From Buxus sempervirens (taxonomy: Eukaryota; Streptophyta; Magnoliopsida; Buxales; Buxaceae): a stretch of DNA of 64,000 nt. The stretch is taken from positions 40,536,392-40,600,391 of the forward strand of contig OX387190.1 of NCBI GenBank assembly GCA_947561395.2, in the 5' to 3' direction. This document shows positions 40,991-55,200 of this stretch, piece by piece (the first letter of the stretch is position 1; the number at the start of each line of letters is the position of its first letter). A program made the position numbers and the translations under genes. The notes below the pieces were generated by a model. It had not been told where the DNA came from, made no database searches, and saw only the letters and a program-made list of their open reading frames with translations.

Positions 40991-43900
40991 TTAGACGTCA
41001 TCCTTGGGGCCATCACCCACACTGTTGGAGGAACTGTCCTGTCGACCTCGAGATGATGAACACCTACTTGAACAGCTCCCATTGACAGCACTTATTTCTT
41101 TCCTGCGTGATTGTTTTCCTTTCCTTTCTCCTGATGATGATTCCTACAAAACAGTCAAATTCAGTTCAATTTCTATCCTACTGTGGTGATAGTTGCTGCA
41201 GGGTCCAACAAACATGTTATCTTCCATACCCTACCAAAAACCTCACCTGCTCCGCTGTAGATCCAGGTGTTTTAAGTTCAAGCTCCGTTGCTACATCATT
41301 TGAATCATCACTTCTTTCAGCATTGCTGCCCCTCTGATGATCTGATGACTTGCTCTTGGAATTTTGTTTGCTGGATGTATGAGATTTGCTGGTTGGCTGT
41401 ACAAATGGAGATACATATTGGGTAGTTTGCTGTTCTACCTGAGGATTGGCAGAAGTTGAATATGGATAAGCTGAACAGGGATTAGTAATAGGCCCCATAT
41501 TCTGATTTCTAAAGAAGGGGTGATATGGTTGCAAAGAGGGATGCATGGGAATTGGCCCTGGCGGGACAGGTACTGGCAACGGAAAAGGATATGAGGGTGG
41601 GCCCATGACAACTGAAGGATCCATAGCAGCCCATGGAAACATAACCCTCAATCTTTGTTGATACTGACTGTTAAGGTTCTCTATATCAGATTTTAGAGAC
41701 ACCTTCTCTTCCCTGAGCTCATTCTTCTCCTGAGTCAACTGTTCGTGAATGAAAACAATTGATGAAATTGGAAATCAATTGCCCATAAATGTGAGAATTA
41801 TCCAAGAAGAAAACATCACCTCACGTGATTCTTCAGAGAGTTGAGCATACTCATCTTTTAGTCTGTTGACTTGTGCAGTCATATCCTTCAGCATTTGGAT
41901 TGTATCCATTAGGATGGTTGCTTTATCATTCTTGGGCCTATCAGGATCTGAATTTCAAATAGAAAACTTTGAAATGAAAAAGCAACAGCCTACGTATTAT
42001 CAGGCACAATATCAAATGAGAGGAGGGAGGGCACTCCGTATGAAAAATTCGTAGAGCAGCTCATATGTGAGAAATGAACACAATTAGATGATATCAACTG
42101 AAGATATCCTAGGTGCCAGCCAAGGAAAACTTAGTACCACCTTTGTAAGTACTTAAAATATAAAGCTTTTACATTTATTGAGACCATAACTATCCCATGG
42201 TAAACATCCATGATCTCCAAGCCTGTAACAGAGCTAATGACAATAATCTTGCAACTGATTAAGTAGATCAGCAGTTATTCTGATGTCATGAAGAGGATTG
42301 CAAACTTTTTAACCTGACCATGTTTGATATAATCGTGTGACAGATCTTAGTTAGAGTTAGACCTTGATTCTTTAGTAGCATTATTTAGGCAACAAAAACC
42401 TTCACATAAAATTTTTATGACAGTAAAAAGTAAGAGGGATAATGTTCTAACTGAACAATTATTCTTGTCTAGGCTTCCCGAGGATTTGTTGAATGACATG
42501 TCACCTTTTGCAGGTATGTCCCATGGTGCTTAATGGGAGACTTCAACATGATTGGATTGAGCAATGAGAAAACATGACAGGTTTGCATGCATAAATTCTC
42601 AATATTCAGTAAGGAACTAAAGATTTAGAGCTGACTGATCTTGAGTGGTGTAGAGTTAACTCGGTCTAGTCTACGGGACAACCTAATTTGCAATTGAGTG
42701 GATACAATTTTGGACTCAGCCTTTTGTGATTCCCACTTTCTGATTGTTCTACCAAGAATGGTGAATGTGTAGCTATCCCATAAAGCTTTTAGAGATAAGT
42801 TGAAGATTTAATGGCAAAAGATCAAGGTGTGAGGACGGGTTAGGCAGGTTTTAAATTCATAAAGACTGTTTTTAGGTTCCCAAAGGAAGAATCAAGCTGT
42901 GGAACAAGGAGGTGTTTACAAATATCAAAACAAAAAATCATAAAAAGAACAAAACTAAAATTTTGAAGAATGGAATTAATTGATAAAAAAGGAGGAATTG
43001 GGGGCTTTGAATCCAGGGGCTAACATGAGAAGAAGAGAACTTAAGGGTGATGCAAGTGGTGATAAATCCAAATGGTGATGCATATTCAGCAGAGGTATGG
43101 GGTGATTTAGCAACAATAGTTTCTGGGCTCACTGGTGGACACATGCATTCTTTGACATCATTCCATATGGTGCAACTAGAGGGCATTATCAAATCTTGTT
43201 TGAACGCTTTGTTCAAACATCTCTAAAAATTAACAGATATTGTCAAAAATGGGCTAGATTTCTATTTTTCTTTTTCACTCTACTCTTTGCGAGCTTTATA
43301 CTGATTTTCTATTTCTTTTTCATCCTTAATAAAAACTTATGCATGATTCACCCAAAGAGAGCAGTATCTATTTTCATACAAGGGTAAACATTTAGAAGGC
43401 ATGTAATTTTACCCAACGCATTTCCCAACTCCAGAAATTGCTCATTTAGTCTATCCCTCCTCAATTTCTCACGATCTGCCTTCTGAACTTTTCTTGCAGC
43501 GACGGAATCCTTTATTTCCCCCTCAAGCCTTTGGCTGCAAAAGAGAATAATATTAAAGTAAAAGAATCCATCAGTTAATAAAAATATAGTTGGTTGATAA
43601 TTCAAAGATTCAAGTCAGTTTCACATAGTTTGGTATGCCTAATATATCCCGTGGTAACAGTGTCAGACCTTGTGGCTTTCTTCCTAAAATTTTGCACTTT
43701 TTTTCCCATGCTCAACCATGTGGCATCGCTTGTTTCATGTCTATTCACAAATTCAAGATTCTGATATGATTTACAATAACTGCCACATTAATGTTATTAG
43801 CATTCCAAGAGTGACTTTTTCCAATTTCAAGAAATACCACCGCTTACAATTAATGGTGGCAAGATCTGAACCAACCTATAACCTGCCGAACAAATCCAGT

Positions 43901-46546
43901 GTTTATGCAGTTTAAGGTTCATTTTTTCAAGATAGGCTTTTCATTCGGCCAATGGACAATTTGTGTTTAAGTTTCCCATTTAAATCATTCAATAGGAGTG
44001 TATTCAATTATATATAATAGTGGCATATATTAATTAGCATGGAGAAATTGATGAAAATGTTGCACACAGAATTAGAACTGGTTGGCTCAAGAGGAGGGTT
44101 GATTTTAGGGTTTTGTATAATAAGTGTGTTCCACTTAAATTAAAAGGTAAGTTTTATAAGGCAACAATTAGGCCGGCTATGTTGTATGGCGCAGAATGTT
44201 GGGCGGCAAAGAATCAACAATATTCAAAATATGAGTTTTATTGAAATGAGGATGCTAAGATGGACTTGTGGAACTAAGAAAGACAAAATAAGAAATGAAG
44301 GAGAGTAGGTTAAGATGGTTTGATCGTGTAGAGCAGAGACCTCAGTAAAAAGGTGTAAGAGATATTGAAGGGCCTAAGCAAGTAAAAAAAAGACCTAAAA
44401 AGACATGGATGGAGTGTGTACAACAAAACCTACAAAAACGTAGACTAATTGAAGATATAATTTTCAATAGAGCGAGATGGAGAGACAAGATTATTGTTGC
44501 CGACTCCACTTTGGTGGGAATTGGCTTATGATGATGATGATATATTAATTAACATTCAATGCAAATATGTATAAAATGTTCAACAATTAGTTAAAATACA
44601 AAAGTTAAATGGGTCAAATAGAGGCCAAGGTTCAATTTTTGTTCTCTCAGATCTGCATTTGATATATCCCAATCTATGTAATAAATTGGGGGAGGAGGTT
44701 GTTTAGAGTGGGCTCACACTCATTAATATAGCTCCACGACTTTTAGAAGGCTTGGAGATCAAACTAAAAGTGGTTTAGGATTCCGATCACTGTGAAAGAA
44801 ACTAGAGGTCAATATGAACACATTGGTTTAGAAGGCACGAGAAAGAACCGCGAGGAACTCCGAAAAAAGGTCAATATGATTGTATCGGCAAACGTGACTT
44901 TCCTCTCATTAAAGTCAAGGTATCCATCTCAATGAGAGGTGATTGTGGTGGCCCTGACAAACACTCCCCAAGAGGCTTGGAAGTGGGCCGCAGCTTGTTG
45001 CAGAGCATATCTAGGGTCTCCTAGGTCATCAATGGCACGTCCAAGATAGTGCTAGGGATGGCGCTTGACAGCACTACACTTGGCTTGGGGCAAGAGGCTA
45101 CTAAGCTATATGGCCTGTGTGGTGCTATACCTTGAGTTCAAATATGCCCCAAGAGTGTCATGTGGCACAGGTGGCATGATAAAGGGACGACGCCTAGTCA
45201 GGACTAACTTGTGATGCTGATACTAGGCGCTAAGCGCCATATTGGCATGATATTTGTGCTACGAGATGCAAGTTACTTTGGATCGCTTGAGGGAATTGTG
45301 TAGACTACCAGGTCTCAATACATGACATAAGGAGCTCTTTGGGCTTCTTGGATATTCAATGTGCACGTTAAATATGTGTATCTCTGTGTGTGGGGCAGAT
45401 ATGAATGTCCAGCTTGTTTAAGGGGCCTTATGATACTATTGTGCGCTTGAGGGTGTCGTCAACAAATAAAACCTAATAAGTGGGGCGAGCACATGGTATG
45501 CTACTGTGAAGCAACTCATGAGTTGACCAAGGTATGCTTAGTGTATGACCCAAAGGCTAGCTGTATCCTGTTGCTACATCTTGTGGAGATTGAATAAAGG
45601 TTAGGAGCACCTAAATGGCAAGGCTGGCTGCTACATGAGGGCAACAATGCTGCATAGTCAATCCACTGCAAGGAAAAAGTTTTGAACAGTAACAATAGGG
45701 CAGACTAAAAACTCATCTACAACATCTCCTAGGGTTGTATATTTTTATCCAGCTATTTATCATTTCTCAACGAGAGCAGGTGAAGACTGAGAAGCTCCAT
45801 TTGCCCATGTGTCTGTAAGAGACGAGGTACTTTCAAACTCACACTTACAGAGGCGTATGATGAATTGTTATACAACTCTTAATTTCAATTTCATAGGAGA
45901 AAACCGGGCTTTTAGGTTATGTAAAAACCGAGTAATTGGTAATCTGACAAAAACGCTTTATACATATCATTGACTACACTCGAAAAGTTCCTGGTCCACT
46001 ACTCTACTTCTTGCGCTCACAATCTTACATCACATTTACGAAGGAACCCTTTGCCCGTTTAAACAGCCCCAATTAACTCCGTCTAATTTGATAAGAATTG
46101 GCATGTTGGGTCGTGCTGCAGAGTATATGTGACAACGTCCCAAATATATGAAATGGATGATAAAAAGAATGTTACATTATTCGGATAAAAATATAGAAAT
46201 AATGCAGAAAAGCGCGCTAAATTGTGATCTGTGAACTGAACCTACTCCAACTCGCGAAGTGAACACTTAATATGGAGAATTGTGGGTAACGAAAGATCAC
46301 TACACGGGCAATAATATATTCCGGAAATTTAATTAACGGGATAATAACATAACGATGAAAAGAAGATGAACAAATCAAAAAGAAAATAACAGAAACACGC
46401 AGAAAATCATCATTGATAAACCTCGATTCCGGCTGCGAGCTCTGCAATCGAGCGGAGTTCACACGTAGATCAGACGGAGACTGATGAAAATCCGTAACGA
46501 CTATATCTGCAGCTCGGCAGAAGTCCTCGGATCTCCACTGATCCAT
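40991..46546 (-). CDS. bHLH121: bHLH transcription factor, group IVb, bHLH121-like
   Basis: Nuclear DNA-binding regulator; the Arabidopsis protein it resembles acts high in the iron-deficiency response. Five exons, coding order: 46546-46422, 43534-43413, 41947-41820, 41738-41247, 41143-40991; 1020 nt, 339 aa, phases agree. The basic region and helix 1 read KVQKADREKLRRDRLNEQF (57-75), with E64 and R68 in the E-box-contact positions. The loop and helix 2 are DPDRPKNDKATILMDTIQML from 83, followed by a leucine/charged coiled coil (about 104-145) ending NLNSQYQQRLR. The C-terminal half is Pro-rich (PSYPFPLPVPVPPGPIPMHP) and contains SNDVATELELKTPGS, a block I associate with bHLH121. The final exon is Ser-rich and ends GPKDDV. 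Introns 1 and 2 carry LINE relics. It is divergent from the RING gene at 49274. Confidence 0.9.
42510..42930 (+). mobile_element. LINE endonuclease relic in bHLH intron 2
   Basis: Translation shows PWCLMGDFNMIGLSNE, the GDFN motif of the L1 endonuclease, followed by stop-ridden sequence still resembling the LTDLEW... and NGECVAIP-like blocks. Multiple stops, no open frame. Antisense to the host gene. Confidence 0.6.
44036..44545 (+). mobile_element. RTE-type LINE 3' end in bHLH intron 1
   Basis: Translation reads GEIDENVAHRIRTGWLKRR, PLKLKGKFYKATIRPAMLYG, then AECWAAKNQQ, with later frame changes (LRWFDRV, RPKKTW equivalents). This is the C-terminal part of plant RTE reverse transcriptases. 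It ends in the short repeat TGATGATGATGAT (44529-44541), the kind of simple tail RTE elements have instead of poly(A). It is 5'-truncated, decayed and antisense to the host gene. Confidence 0.75.
44640..45720. other. GC-richer intronic block, probable old repeat
   Basis: Composition is clearly less AT-rich than the rest of bHLH intron 1, with stop codons in all frames. It resembles LTR or leader sequence of an old element, but no termini or motifs were identified. Confidence 0.3.
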
Positions 46547-49273
46547 CTCCGCAACAAGACCTAGGGTTCGGTTTGTTCATCGATGGTTTGGGATATCTGA
46601 AATTAGCAAATCGCACAACGGACCTGAACCGGATAAAGGTTCTACGGTGCTTTTACGGATACCGCATCAGCAAGATTTTTTGGAAAATTACCACGTATAT
46701 CCTTTCTTAAAATAAATTGCAAAATGGGTTCACATTTTGAAATAAAGACGTTTTAGTCTATTTTTTTGTAAAAACAATAACATAACAGTCCTTTCTAACC
46801 ATTACAGATTTACAGGACCAAAAGACAAATTTGCCCCATAATTACTTAAAAACTTGTGAGTTGGGACATGAAGGTTTGCACTTTGCAGATGATATAAGTA
46901 AACAAATATTAAAAACAACTGATAATTATACAAGGCGTGTTTTACGTCACAAAGAGATACAAGTAAATAATCGTAACACACAATAGATAATTATATATAC
47001 CTGATGTAAGCATGGCCTCCATCGCACAGGACAAGATACAATTATACTACCATAGGATGCAAGCAATTACGACATGGGATGTAGGTGCTCTAGCCATTTT
47101 CACATGGGGCACGATTCAACTAACTAGAAGGGTGCACATGCAATACTTCGTTGGTATGGAAGGTAGTAGCAAAACCAATTGTTTGGTTTCAAAAGTTCTA
47201 TGGTACTTTTTCTATCCCGTTATTAGTAAAATTTTACTGTGCTGTGTAAGGATAAGTGTGGAAAGTTACATATGATGCTTGGCATGACTCCCAAGGGATT
47301 GCCTTGCGTTATATATAGTATAGATTAGAAGATATAATTCTTTGAATGTATATAACAATTCTTTAAACACGAGACAAAAGTCCACTTATTGTAAAGTAGA
47401 AAAGGATACAAGCAAATCTTTGTTAAGTGCAAGTAAGATAATAGCATGTTACCAACGCAACATTTATCAAAATAGATGCGAGTAAACAAGCAAGAGATAA
47501 AAATGTATGATACAAGAATGATCTACGACAAGACAAAAGGATAAAGATACAATTATTGCTTACATCCCTTGCAATGTTGGCCACGCTTGTATCATGCATA
47601 GTTATTGTTTGTATCCTACAATCGTTTTCGTGTATCAATTGTAAATCGGGGTTTTCTATTGCTCTGAATCAACTCTTTAAGCATATCAAGGGGTAAATTT
47701 GCCTTTTTCGATAGTATGTTCGTTGAGGATGACCATTACGTCTTTTATTATCTATAATTATTATAAAGCCAACCATAATTTTCTGGCTGACATTCACTTC
47801 CTAAATAGCTTTCTAATTCTTTTCAATTATACTCTAATACTTGGTTTGTTACGGTCATGTCATGTATCGTAAGTAGTTGTTTTAATTCTTTTGCTCTGAG
47901 ACTTGGTTTGTTACCACTACTATCCCTTTCTTCTTTTTAAAATAAACTATCTTTGATTCTTTCAAAATGCGAAACCATTCAATACTTGAAAAGAATAATG
48001 CAAAGTAATTTCTCCATTTTTTCCCTTTATTTTTTTATTTTAGTTATCTAACGAGAACAGGTATATTCCAACTTCGTAATGGGTTTTCAACTGAGGATCC
48101 ATATCCTCCCACAAACCAAAAATAAAAAAATAAAATAAAGAAAAGAAAAACAACTTGTATACGATGTGACAAAACAAGAAAAAGACGCATATGATGTGGA
48201 ATGGGAGGTTTTTATTTATTGTGTTTTTGATGACGTGGAACCTACCATAGGCAAGCCCCTATGGATCCACCCTAGAGGAGTAAACCCTAGATACATAAAC
48301 CTATCCTCAAGGCCTATGCATCATTTAAATTAGAGAGTAATTGCAAGAGATTTGAACCCGAGACGTTTGAATGTGCGGTTGAGTGCAAGAAAGGTGCAGT
48401 TGGTGTCATCCCATTTTAATGGGTAGTTTTGTCAGGAGATTTAATAACAATTGGTCAAGTAAATTATAATGAAATATCTTTATTGGTTAGCAAATCTCAA
48501 TCAAGAATATGCCCAGTTGCCTTTATAACCATACAGATGAATCACAAGAAATAATACTAATACATAGTTATTCTCATATCAGGGAGAAGTTTAACATTTT
48601 GAAAAAAGTCATAAAGCATACCAGTACGAATCGGGTTTTGTCTTTATTTAAGTATGTCACTTAAATAAAAAATGAATTGTCTAAAGAACAAGTTCCGGGT
48701 GTTTATTTTCATTTTAATTAATGACTTTGGGTATCTTTTAGAAAGATATACTGTTCGAGAATTAAATAATGGTCACTAGCTTTTACAAGTTCAAAAGTTT
48801 TTAACTCGAATTTATAACTAGAACGAGGAACTTTACTTTTTCAAATCCATATTTGCTACAAAGAATTTGACTGATGTTTATGTTTTCTAAGATTAAACTT
48901 ATTTTGAAATCATTTAAGTGAGGTTTTTTTTTTATTTATTTTATAAAATAGTTATATAAAAAGACGAAATATAATTAGAGACAAAGTTAGGGGGCAGAAT
49001 GAAAATTTCCCTTCATTTATTTATTTACCGTTTACCGTGTACCGGACTCTCAGCGACGCTTGCTTAGATACTTGGGTCGTATCTGAATCGAATATTTAAA
49101 TCCAATTTCTTCGTCTCAAATACAAGAATCGATTTGATTTAAAAATGCATCTGCTTTTCTCTGTTGTGTGTGTCTAGATTTCTTGAATCATCCCGATACG
49201 ATCGAATCCATCGATCGTTTGATTGCTCTCTGTCGAGACGTTCTCTTCTTTAGGTTTTTCGTTTCTTGAGCAT
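46547..49273. other. Divergent intergenic region, bHLH121-like / RING E3
   Basis: 2.7 kb holding both promoters. No further gene supported; 47012-47275 and 47423-47638 are chance frames. A stretch at 48225-48420 (ATTTGAACCCGAGACGTTTG) resembles dispersed repeats but was not classified. Confidence 0.6.
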
Positions 49274-52200
49274 ATGGGGAACTCCAAAGAGGCCTGTGAG
49301 GGAGCCAAAAGCGATGACGGAAACCCTAATTCTGGTCCGGAAGCGGAAGTCGACCCCAGTTTGGCTCCTTCTCGGCAGGCCTCTAGAACGCCTTTCACCA
49401 ATCTTAGTCAGGTTGACGCAGACCTCGCTCTCGCGAGGACCTTACAGGAGCAGGTGTCGTGAACAATTCTCTCGCTTACGCCTTAATTCTACGAACTTTT
49501 TTAGGTTTTTTTTTTTATAACACTCTTTCGTTACCATCCCCCACTTTTTCTTTTTCACAGGCCTTAAATCTTTCTCTCTCGCTTCCCTCTGTCCTCGTTT
49601 ATCGATCTCAATCTCTATACGTGTATCAGATACAGAGTATCCTTATAAGAATATCTCTTTTTAAAATTTTTTTTTGGTTGAACCAATTGGAGTGTTTTGG
49701 ACGTGGAATAGGAAAGAGCATATATGATGCTGAGGATGAGCGGCGAGGGGAGTAATTACGGAAGTTCGGAAGCGGGAAGCTATGCATACGAAGACGATGA
49801 TGATGATGCAGACGAGGATGATCATGCTGGTTCTGATGTCGATGAAGATGCATTTGATGTTCACGAGCATGCTGATGCCGTCAATAACCTCAGTATTGTA
49901 CTCGATCCTTCTGCCTTCTCAAGCGATGAGGCCTATGCAAGAGCTCTCCAAGATGCCGAAGAGAGAGACATGGCGGTTCGTTTGATGAGCCTTGCGGGGA
50001 TAAACGATTGTAAATGTTTTGATTTTGTTCTTTTAAAATTCTGCTTATTTTCACTCTCCACATTCCTTAAACATGCGACTGATCTAGGGTTATATCATGC
50101 TTGTTCTTGAAACAAAATTTTTTTTTTTAATTACAGGGGAAGCAGATGACGTGGAGGACCATGACGAGAACTCTCAGGTTAGAAACCAGAACAAGGAGTT
50201 GCTAATTCGTTTCCTTTTATTTCGATCCCTTTTTTTTTTTTTTACTCCTATCACAAATCTCGATCCAATTGATCACTTCTTTCAATAGGATCCTCGTAAA
50301 AAACTATTTTATTGTGTAATTTAATACCACTTGTTACCTTACTGCCCCTTTTTTGTTCATAATCTGGGACGTCCTTTCTTTGACTTGCATTGATTTATTT
50401 TATATTTAATTTAATATATTATGCATTTACCATTTGGTTTTAGGGTCTGTTGCTTAATAGATTTTCAGGATTTCGATTATTCTTCTACTGTTAAGGTATC
50501 TGAAGCCTTTGTTTTTCTGGATTTGCTAATTACTTTATGCAATTTAAGAAAACACTATTTCTTCTTGTTTTCGCATATGTGTGTGTATTGATTGCTACAC
50601 ATGGATTGTGTTAGCGAATGAACATGGGAGCTATAGCTCACATAATAACAATTTCTTATGGATGATATATGGTGCGACATTTTCAGTTGCTTTTCCAATT
50701 ATTGAAGACAAAGTTGTGTTTGCATTGCAAATCTGAGAACACAAGCTCCATTAGACTCTCTGTTGGCTGTTTGTAGAATATGTTTAAACATAACTTAATA
50801 AATTGAGGAAGTTTATTTTGTTTTATTATTCTAAGTTTTGAAAAGGTTTGTTGAACCATGAATTGAAATCTACCAACTTTGCAAATGCAAAAACACAAGC
50901 TCTGTTAGGCTTTTTCTTTTTTGTTTTTGGTAAAATATGTTTGATGATGATAATTGAATCAGGAGTTAGTAGAGGTAACCTAGAACCAAACCGTAGTATT
51001 GAATGATAGATCATATGGTTCATTATAATTTTGATAGAAGTAGGGCTTGCAAATTGAATATGAAGCTGATGGGGGTCACTTCAAATTGAACCGTAATTCT
51101 GAGTTTTAGATCGTAAGATTCATCATAATTTCAATAAAAGTAGGGTTTTGGGGTTTACGTTTTGGATGTCTTTGGAAAAGTTATATCTTTTTTCTTTTTG
51201 GCTTTTTAAACTAAGTGAACCATATTTCTTTATGTATGCATGTTTAGGCATTTTAAACTATGTTCATTGTAAAGGATTTAATTGAAAAGGAATGCATTTT
51301 ATAGGAAAATAAAACTGGTATTTTTATAGTGTTACGGAGACCAATCATCTGAACTATATGAGAAAAGCTTGCCAAACATTGCCGAAACACCTGAAATTAT
51401 GAGAAGCATGGATAGGGAAGGAAGTATACCGGGAAATAAGGTCGAAGGGGAAGTGGGTAAGGGTACTGAATGATTGGTTGATAGAGTAGAACCAGAGGGT
51501 TTGTGGGAGCGGTTTCAGAATTTTGGCAATGGGGTCATTGACTGGGTAGAGAATTCAAAGGGTTAGAGCATATTTTTTCGTAGAGCCTTAGTAAGCTATA
51601 GGGATAGGGCGGGAGGGAGGAGAGTAATTTCTTAATGAAGATAGTGCTTTGGAATATTACTGTAAGAAAAGAGCAACCAAGGAAATTGTTCCTGAATCAA
51701 TCTTGACATTGTAGTGATTGTAGAAACCAATAAATAAATAAACGTGAGGAGACTATGGGGTGATAGGGACTGGGAAGGAGAATTTTTTACCTTCTATAGG
51801 TTCAGTTCATGGTATCTTGATTATGGTGGATGCTAGGGTTTGAGAAGAGAGGAGGTTAAAAACAGCGTGTTTACACTGTTTATTAAGTTTACCTAATACC
51901 TATATTTGTGACTCGTTTCTTTGGTGGTTTAAGTGAACTTAGAGAGTTTAACCCATCTTCAAACTTTCCTAGGCTGGTAATTAAAGACTTCAATGTTCTG
52001 TATTCTCGTCAAAAACAAAAAAAAGTAGTGGAACCTTTGAAGTCACTATGAGTATGAGAAACTTTGTAGTTGGATTCTCAAGATTATGGATTCGTTAATT
52101 ACCCATTAAGGGGAGATCAATTCACATGGTATAATTTGCAGGAACTTTCTCTGTGCCCTAGGATTGGTGGAGTCTTAGCTTCAAATGGTTGGGATTCTTA

Positions 52201-55200
52201 TGTCCAATATGGTGATGCAGTTTTTGATACCCAGACCCATGTCGGAACATTGTCCTTGTGGGTGTTCAGTGGGATGGGTTCATTAGGATCCTCTTCTTCC
52301 ATATTGGAAAATATGTGCCTTACCCACCCAAATTTTGAGCAACTTATTAGGGGCTAGTGGAAGGAACTCATGGTTGGACGAGCTTCAAGTTCATGGGAAT
52401 ACTCTGAGGTTTTAAAAGCTAAACTCAAGCAATGGAATAAGGAGTGTTCCGGGATGGTTAATGAGAGGAAAAAAATTGTTGTTAACAGGGATAGGGGATT
52501 CTGATAGAATTAAGGGGTTTTGAGTGGAGAGAGAGATATTGGAGGCAGGCTTTTAAGGTGGAGCTTCTTGATGTTATTTGGATTTAGGAAGGAAGAAAAC
52601 TCTTGGAGGCAAGTGTAGGGTCAATGGCTCAAGGAGAGGACGAAAATGTGAAATTATTTCTCAAAATATTCTCAAGATGTAAAGGAGAGAATCTCGAGGT
52701 TAGTGCCAAATGATAGGGAAAGTGAAAACATTTGAAGAAATTGTTTAGGGGCTCACTGACTTTTACTCAACATTATATAGAGCAGAATGTGAGTATAAAT
52801 TCTTATTGAAGGAGGAAGAGGGATTTAGATTAGACCGGACTTTGAGTGAATGGGTGGCGAAACCCTTTGATGAGGAGGAAGTCAAAATTGTAGTGAATAA
52901 TTTGGATGGGAATAAAGCACCTGGTGCTCATGGTTTTACAATGGAATTTTTCAAAAGAATAGGAATGCAATAAAAATGTGCATGATGCAGGTATTGTTTG
53001 AATTTTTTTCATCTGGAGTAATCAATGAAGGCACAAATGTGAGCTTCCAAGCATTGATTTCCAAGAAGGTGGGGGCAGTGGAAATCAAAGATTTTAAGTT
53101 GATTAGCCTAATGACTAGCCTTTATAAGATCATTGCTAATGTTTTGTCCACTCGTATCAAGAAGGTGCTTCTGGTTTAGTCGCGAACCAATGTGCCTTTG
53201 TTTAAGGTCTCCAAATTCTGGAATGTGTAATGTAGCCAACTAATGTGTGGAATCCCGTATCTGATCTAGAGAACCAGGTTTTATTTGCAAATGGGACATA
53301 GAGAAGGCTTATGATTGAGTGGATCGGGAGTTTTTCGGTTTTGTTTTAAAATGGAAGAGCTTTCGGAATAGATGGAGGAGGTGGATTGAGGGTTGTGTGA
53401 CAAAAATTTAGTTATCTTTCGTCCTTAAATGGGTTGGTGTTAGGGCTTTTTCCTTCTTCTTGGGGCCTTCATCTGGGTGATTACCTATTGCCTTTCCCTT
53501 CATTCTAGTGGGAGATGTGTTGAGTTGGGTTTCCAATGTAGCTCTAAGGTAGAGGATTGTTTAGTGGTTTTTTACTTGGGTGTCTCATGTCCAGTTTGCG
53601 GACAATATTATTGTGTTTATGGAGAATATTATTGAGCAGGTAGACAATTTGAGGTGAATTCTTGAAATTATTTGAGCTGGTGTCTTGGCTTAGAGAATGT
53701 TTGGAAAAGAGCTTGGGAGTAGGTTTGAATGAGTACCGAGAAGAAGTTGGGAATATAGCTAGGAGATTAGGTTGTGCAGTTGGCCCTTGGCCTCTCTTTT
53801 ACTTGGGTCTCCCTTTAGGAGGTGCTCCTAGGTCTTTGTCCTTTTAAGAACTTGTGATTGAGAGAGGTTGACAGGTTGCTAGCAAGTTGGAAAAGGAATT
53901 CTCTCTCCTTTGGGGGGAGAATCACCCTTACTAATTGGCCCTGTCAAACCTTTTGGTATACTACATATCTGTTTTTGGGATGCCCAAGAAGGTTCTTAAC
54001 ATAATTGAGAAACTTCAGAGGTATTTTTTGTGGGAGGGTGGGGTGGGAGCTATAAAACTAACCATATATTGAAGTGGAATGATGTGTGCAGGAGTAGAGA
54101 GAAGTGAGATATTAATGTAGAAAACCTCTATGCCTTGAACTCCTTATTAACCAAATGGTTCTAGCATTTTTGCAATGAGAGGCATAGCTTAGGGCATCAA
54201 GTAATTGATAGTAGATATGGTCTTGCAAATAATGGGTGGGATGTTAGTGGGAGAGCTCGTATGATGGCACTTAGCCAGTTGAAATATGTTGTGGCCTTTG
54301 CTCATACTTTCTATACCCATGAACGTTTTTTTTTGTTTGTTTAAGGTATTCCATTCGATTTTGGCATGACCTTTGGTGGGGTCTTTTTTGCTTTATTTAA
54401 CTATTTTCACAAATTTCTTCATTTTGCCCAGTGTCTTGATGCTCACATTTGTGGTGTTTTACTCCATTTCCTTTTGGTTTGAATTGGATCCTTCCTATAA
54501 GGATGAAATCGCGTCTCTTAGAGTTTTCTTATCAGTAATCAAGAAAAATATTAATAGTGAAAGAAAGGACTTTTTTTATCAACCCTCCTTGCCCTAGCTT
54601 TGTATTTGGTGCCCGGAAGCTTCTGACTCCTCTAGTTGTTCTTTTTTGAATGGAGTGTCTATACCCTCATGATGCACCCTACTCGATTAGTCTCTTTGGG
54701 AACTTCTGGTTCGTCCTAAGATCAAAGTGTTTGTGTGGACTGGGTTGCTTTAACAAATAACCACGTCGATCATCTCCTAAATAGGAGGAAATAACTAAAT
54801 TTATCACCTAATGTTTTTATCTTATATATGTGCTAAGGAAGTCCGTTGATCATCGATTCATCCATTGTGATTTTGCTGGTGGAATATGGAGTTGGTTATT
54901 GAGGGTGATTGGCATATTTTGGGTAATGCCAAGGAAGATGGTTGAGCTGCTTTGTTAGTGGAGGTTTCCAGAGACATTTTTTATAAGTTACTGTTTCATG
55001 CAGTGTTGTGGTTTATATGGAAGGAGAGGAACAATAGACTTCTTTGTGATAGGAGTGTATGCAGAGAGGCGGTGATTGAATCCTTTAGGGTAGCGGTTGC
55101 TTCATGGACTATGAGATACCTTGAGTTTTGCCTTAATTTTCTTCTCTTAGATCCTTTAACAAATTACCCCTTTATTCTTCATAGTTGTGCCATTAGGTTT

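Noticed and set aside
44640-45720. Possible LTR in bHLH intron 1
   Set aside because: Composition differs from the intron, but no TG/CA ends, primer site or duplicate were found; kept only as an unclassified block.
47012-47638. Frames of 71-87 codons in the divergent promoter region
   Set aside because: No recognisable content and no splice partners; typical of chance frames.
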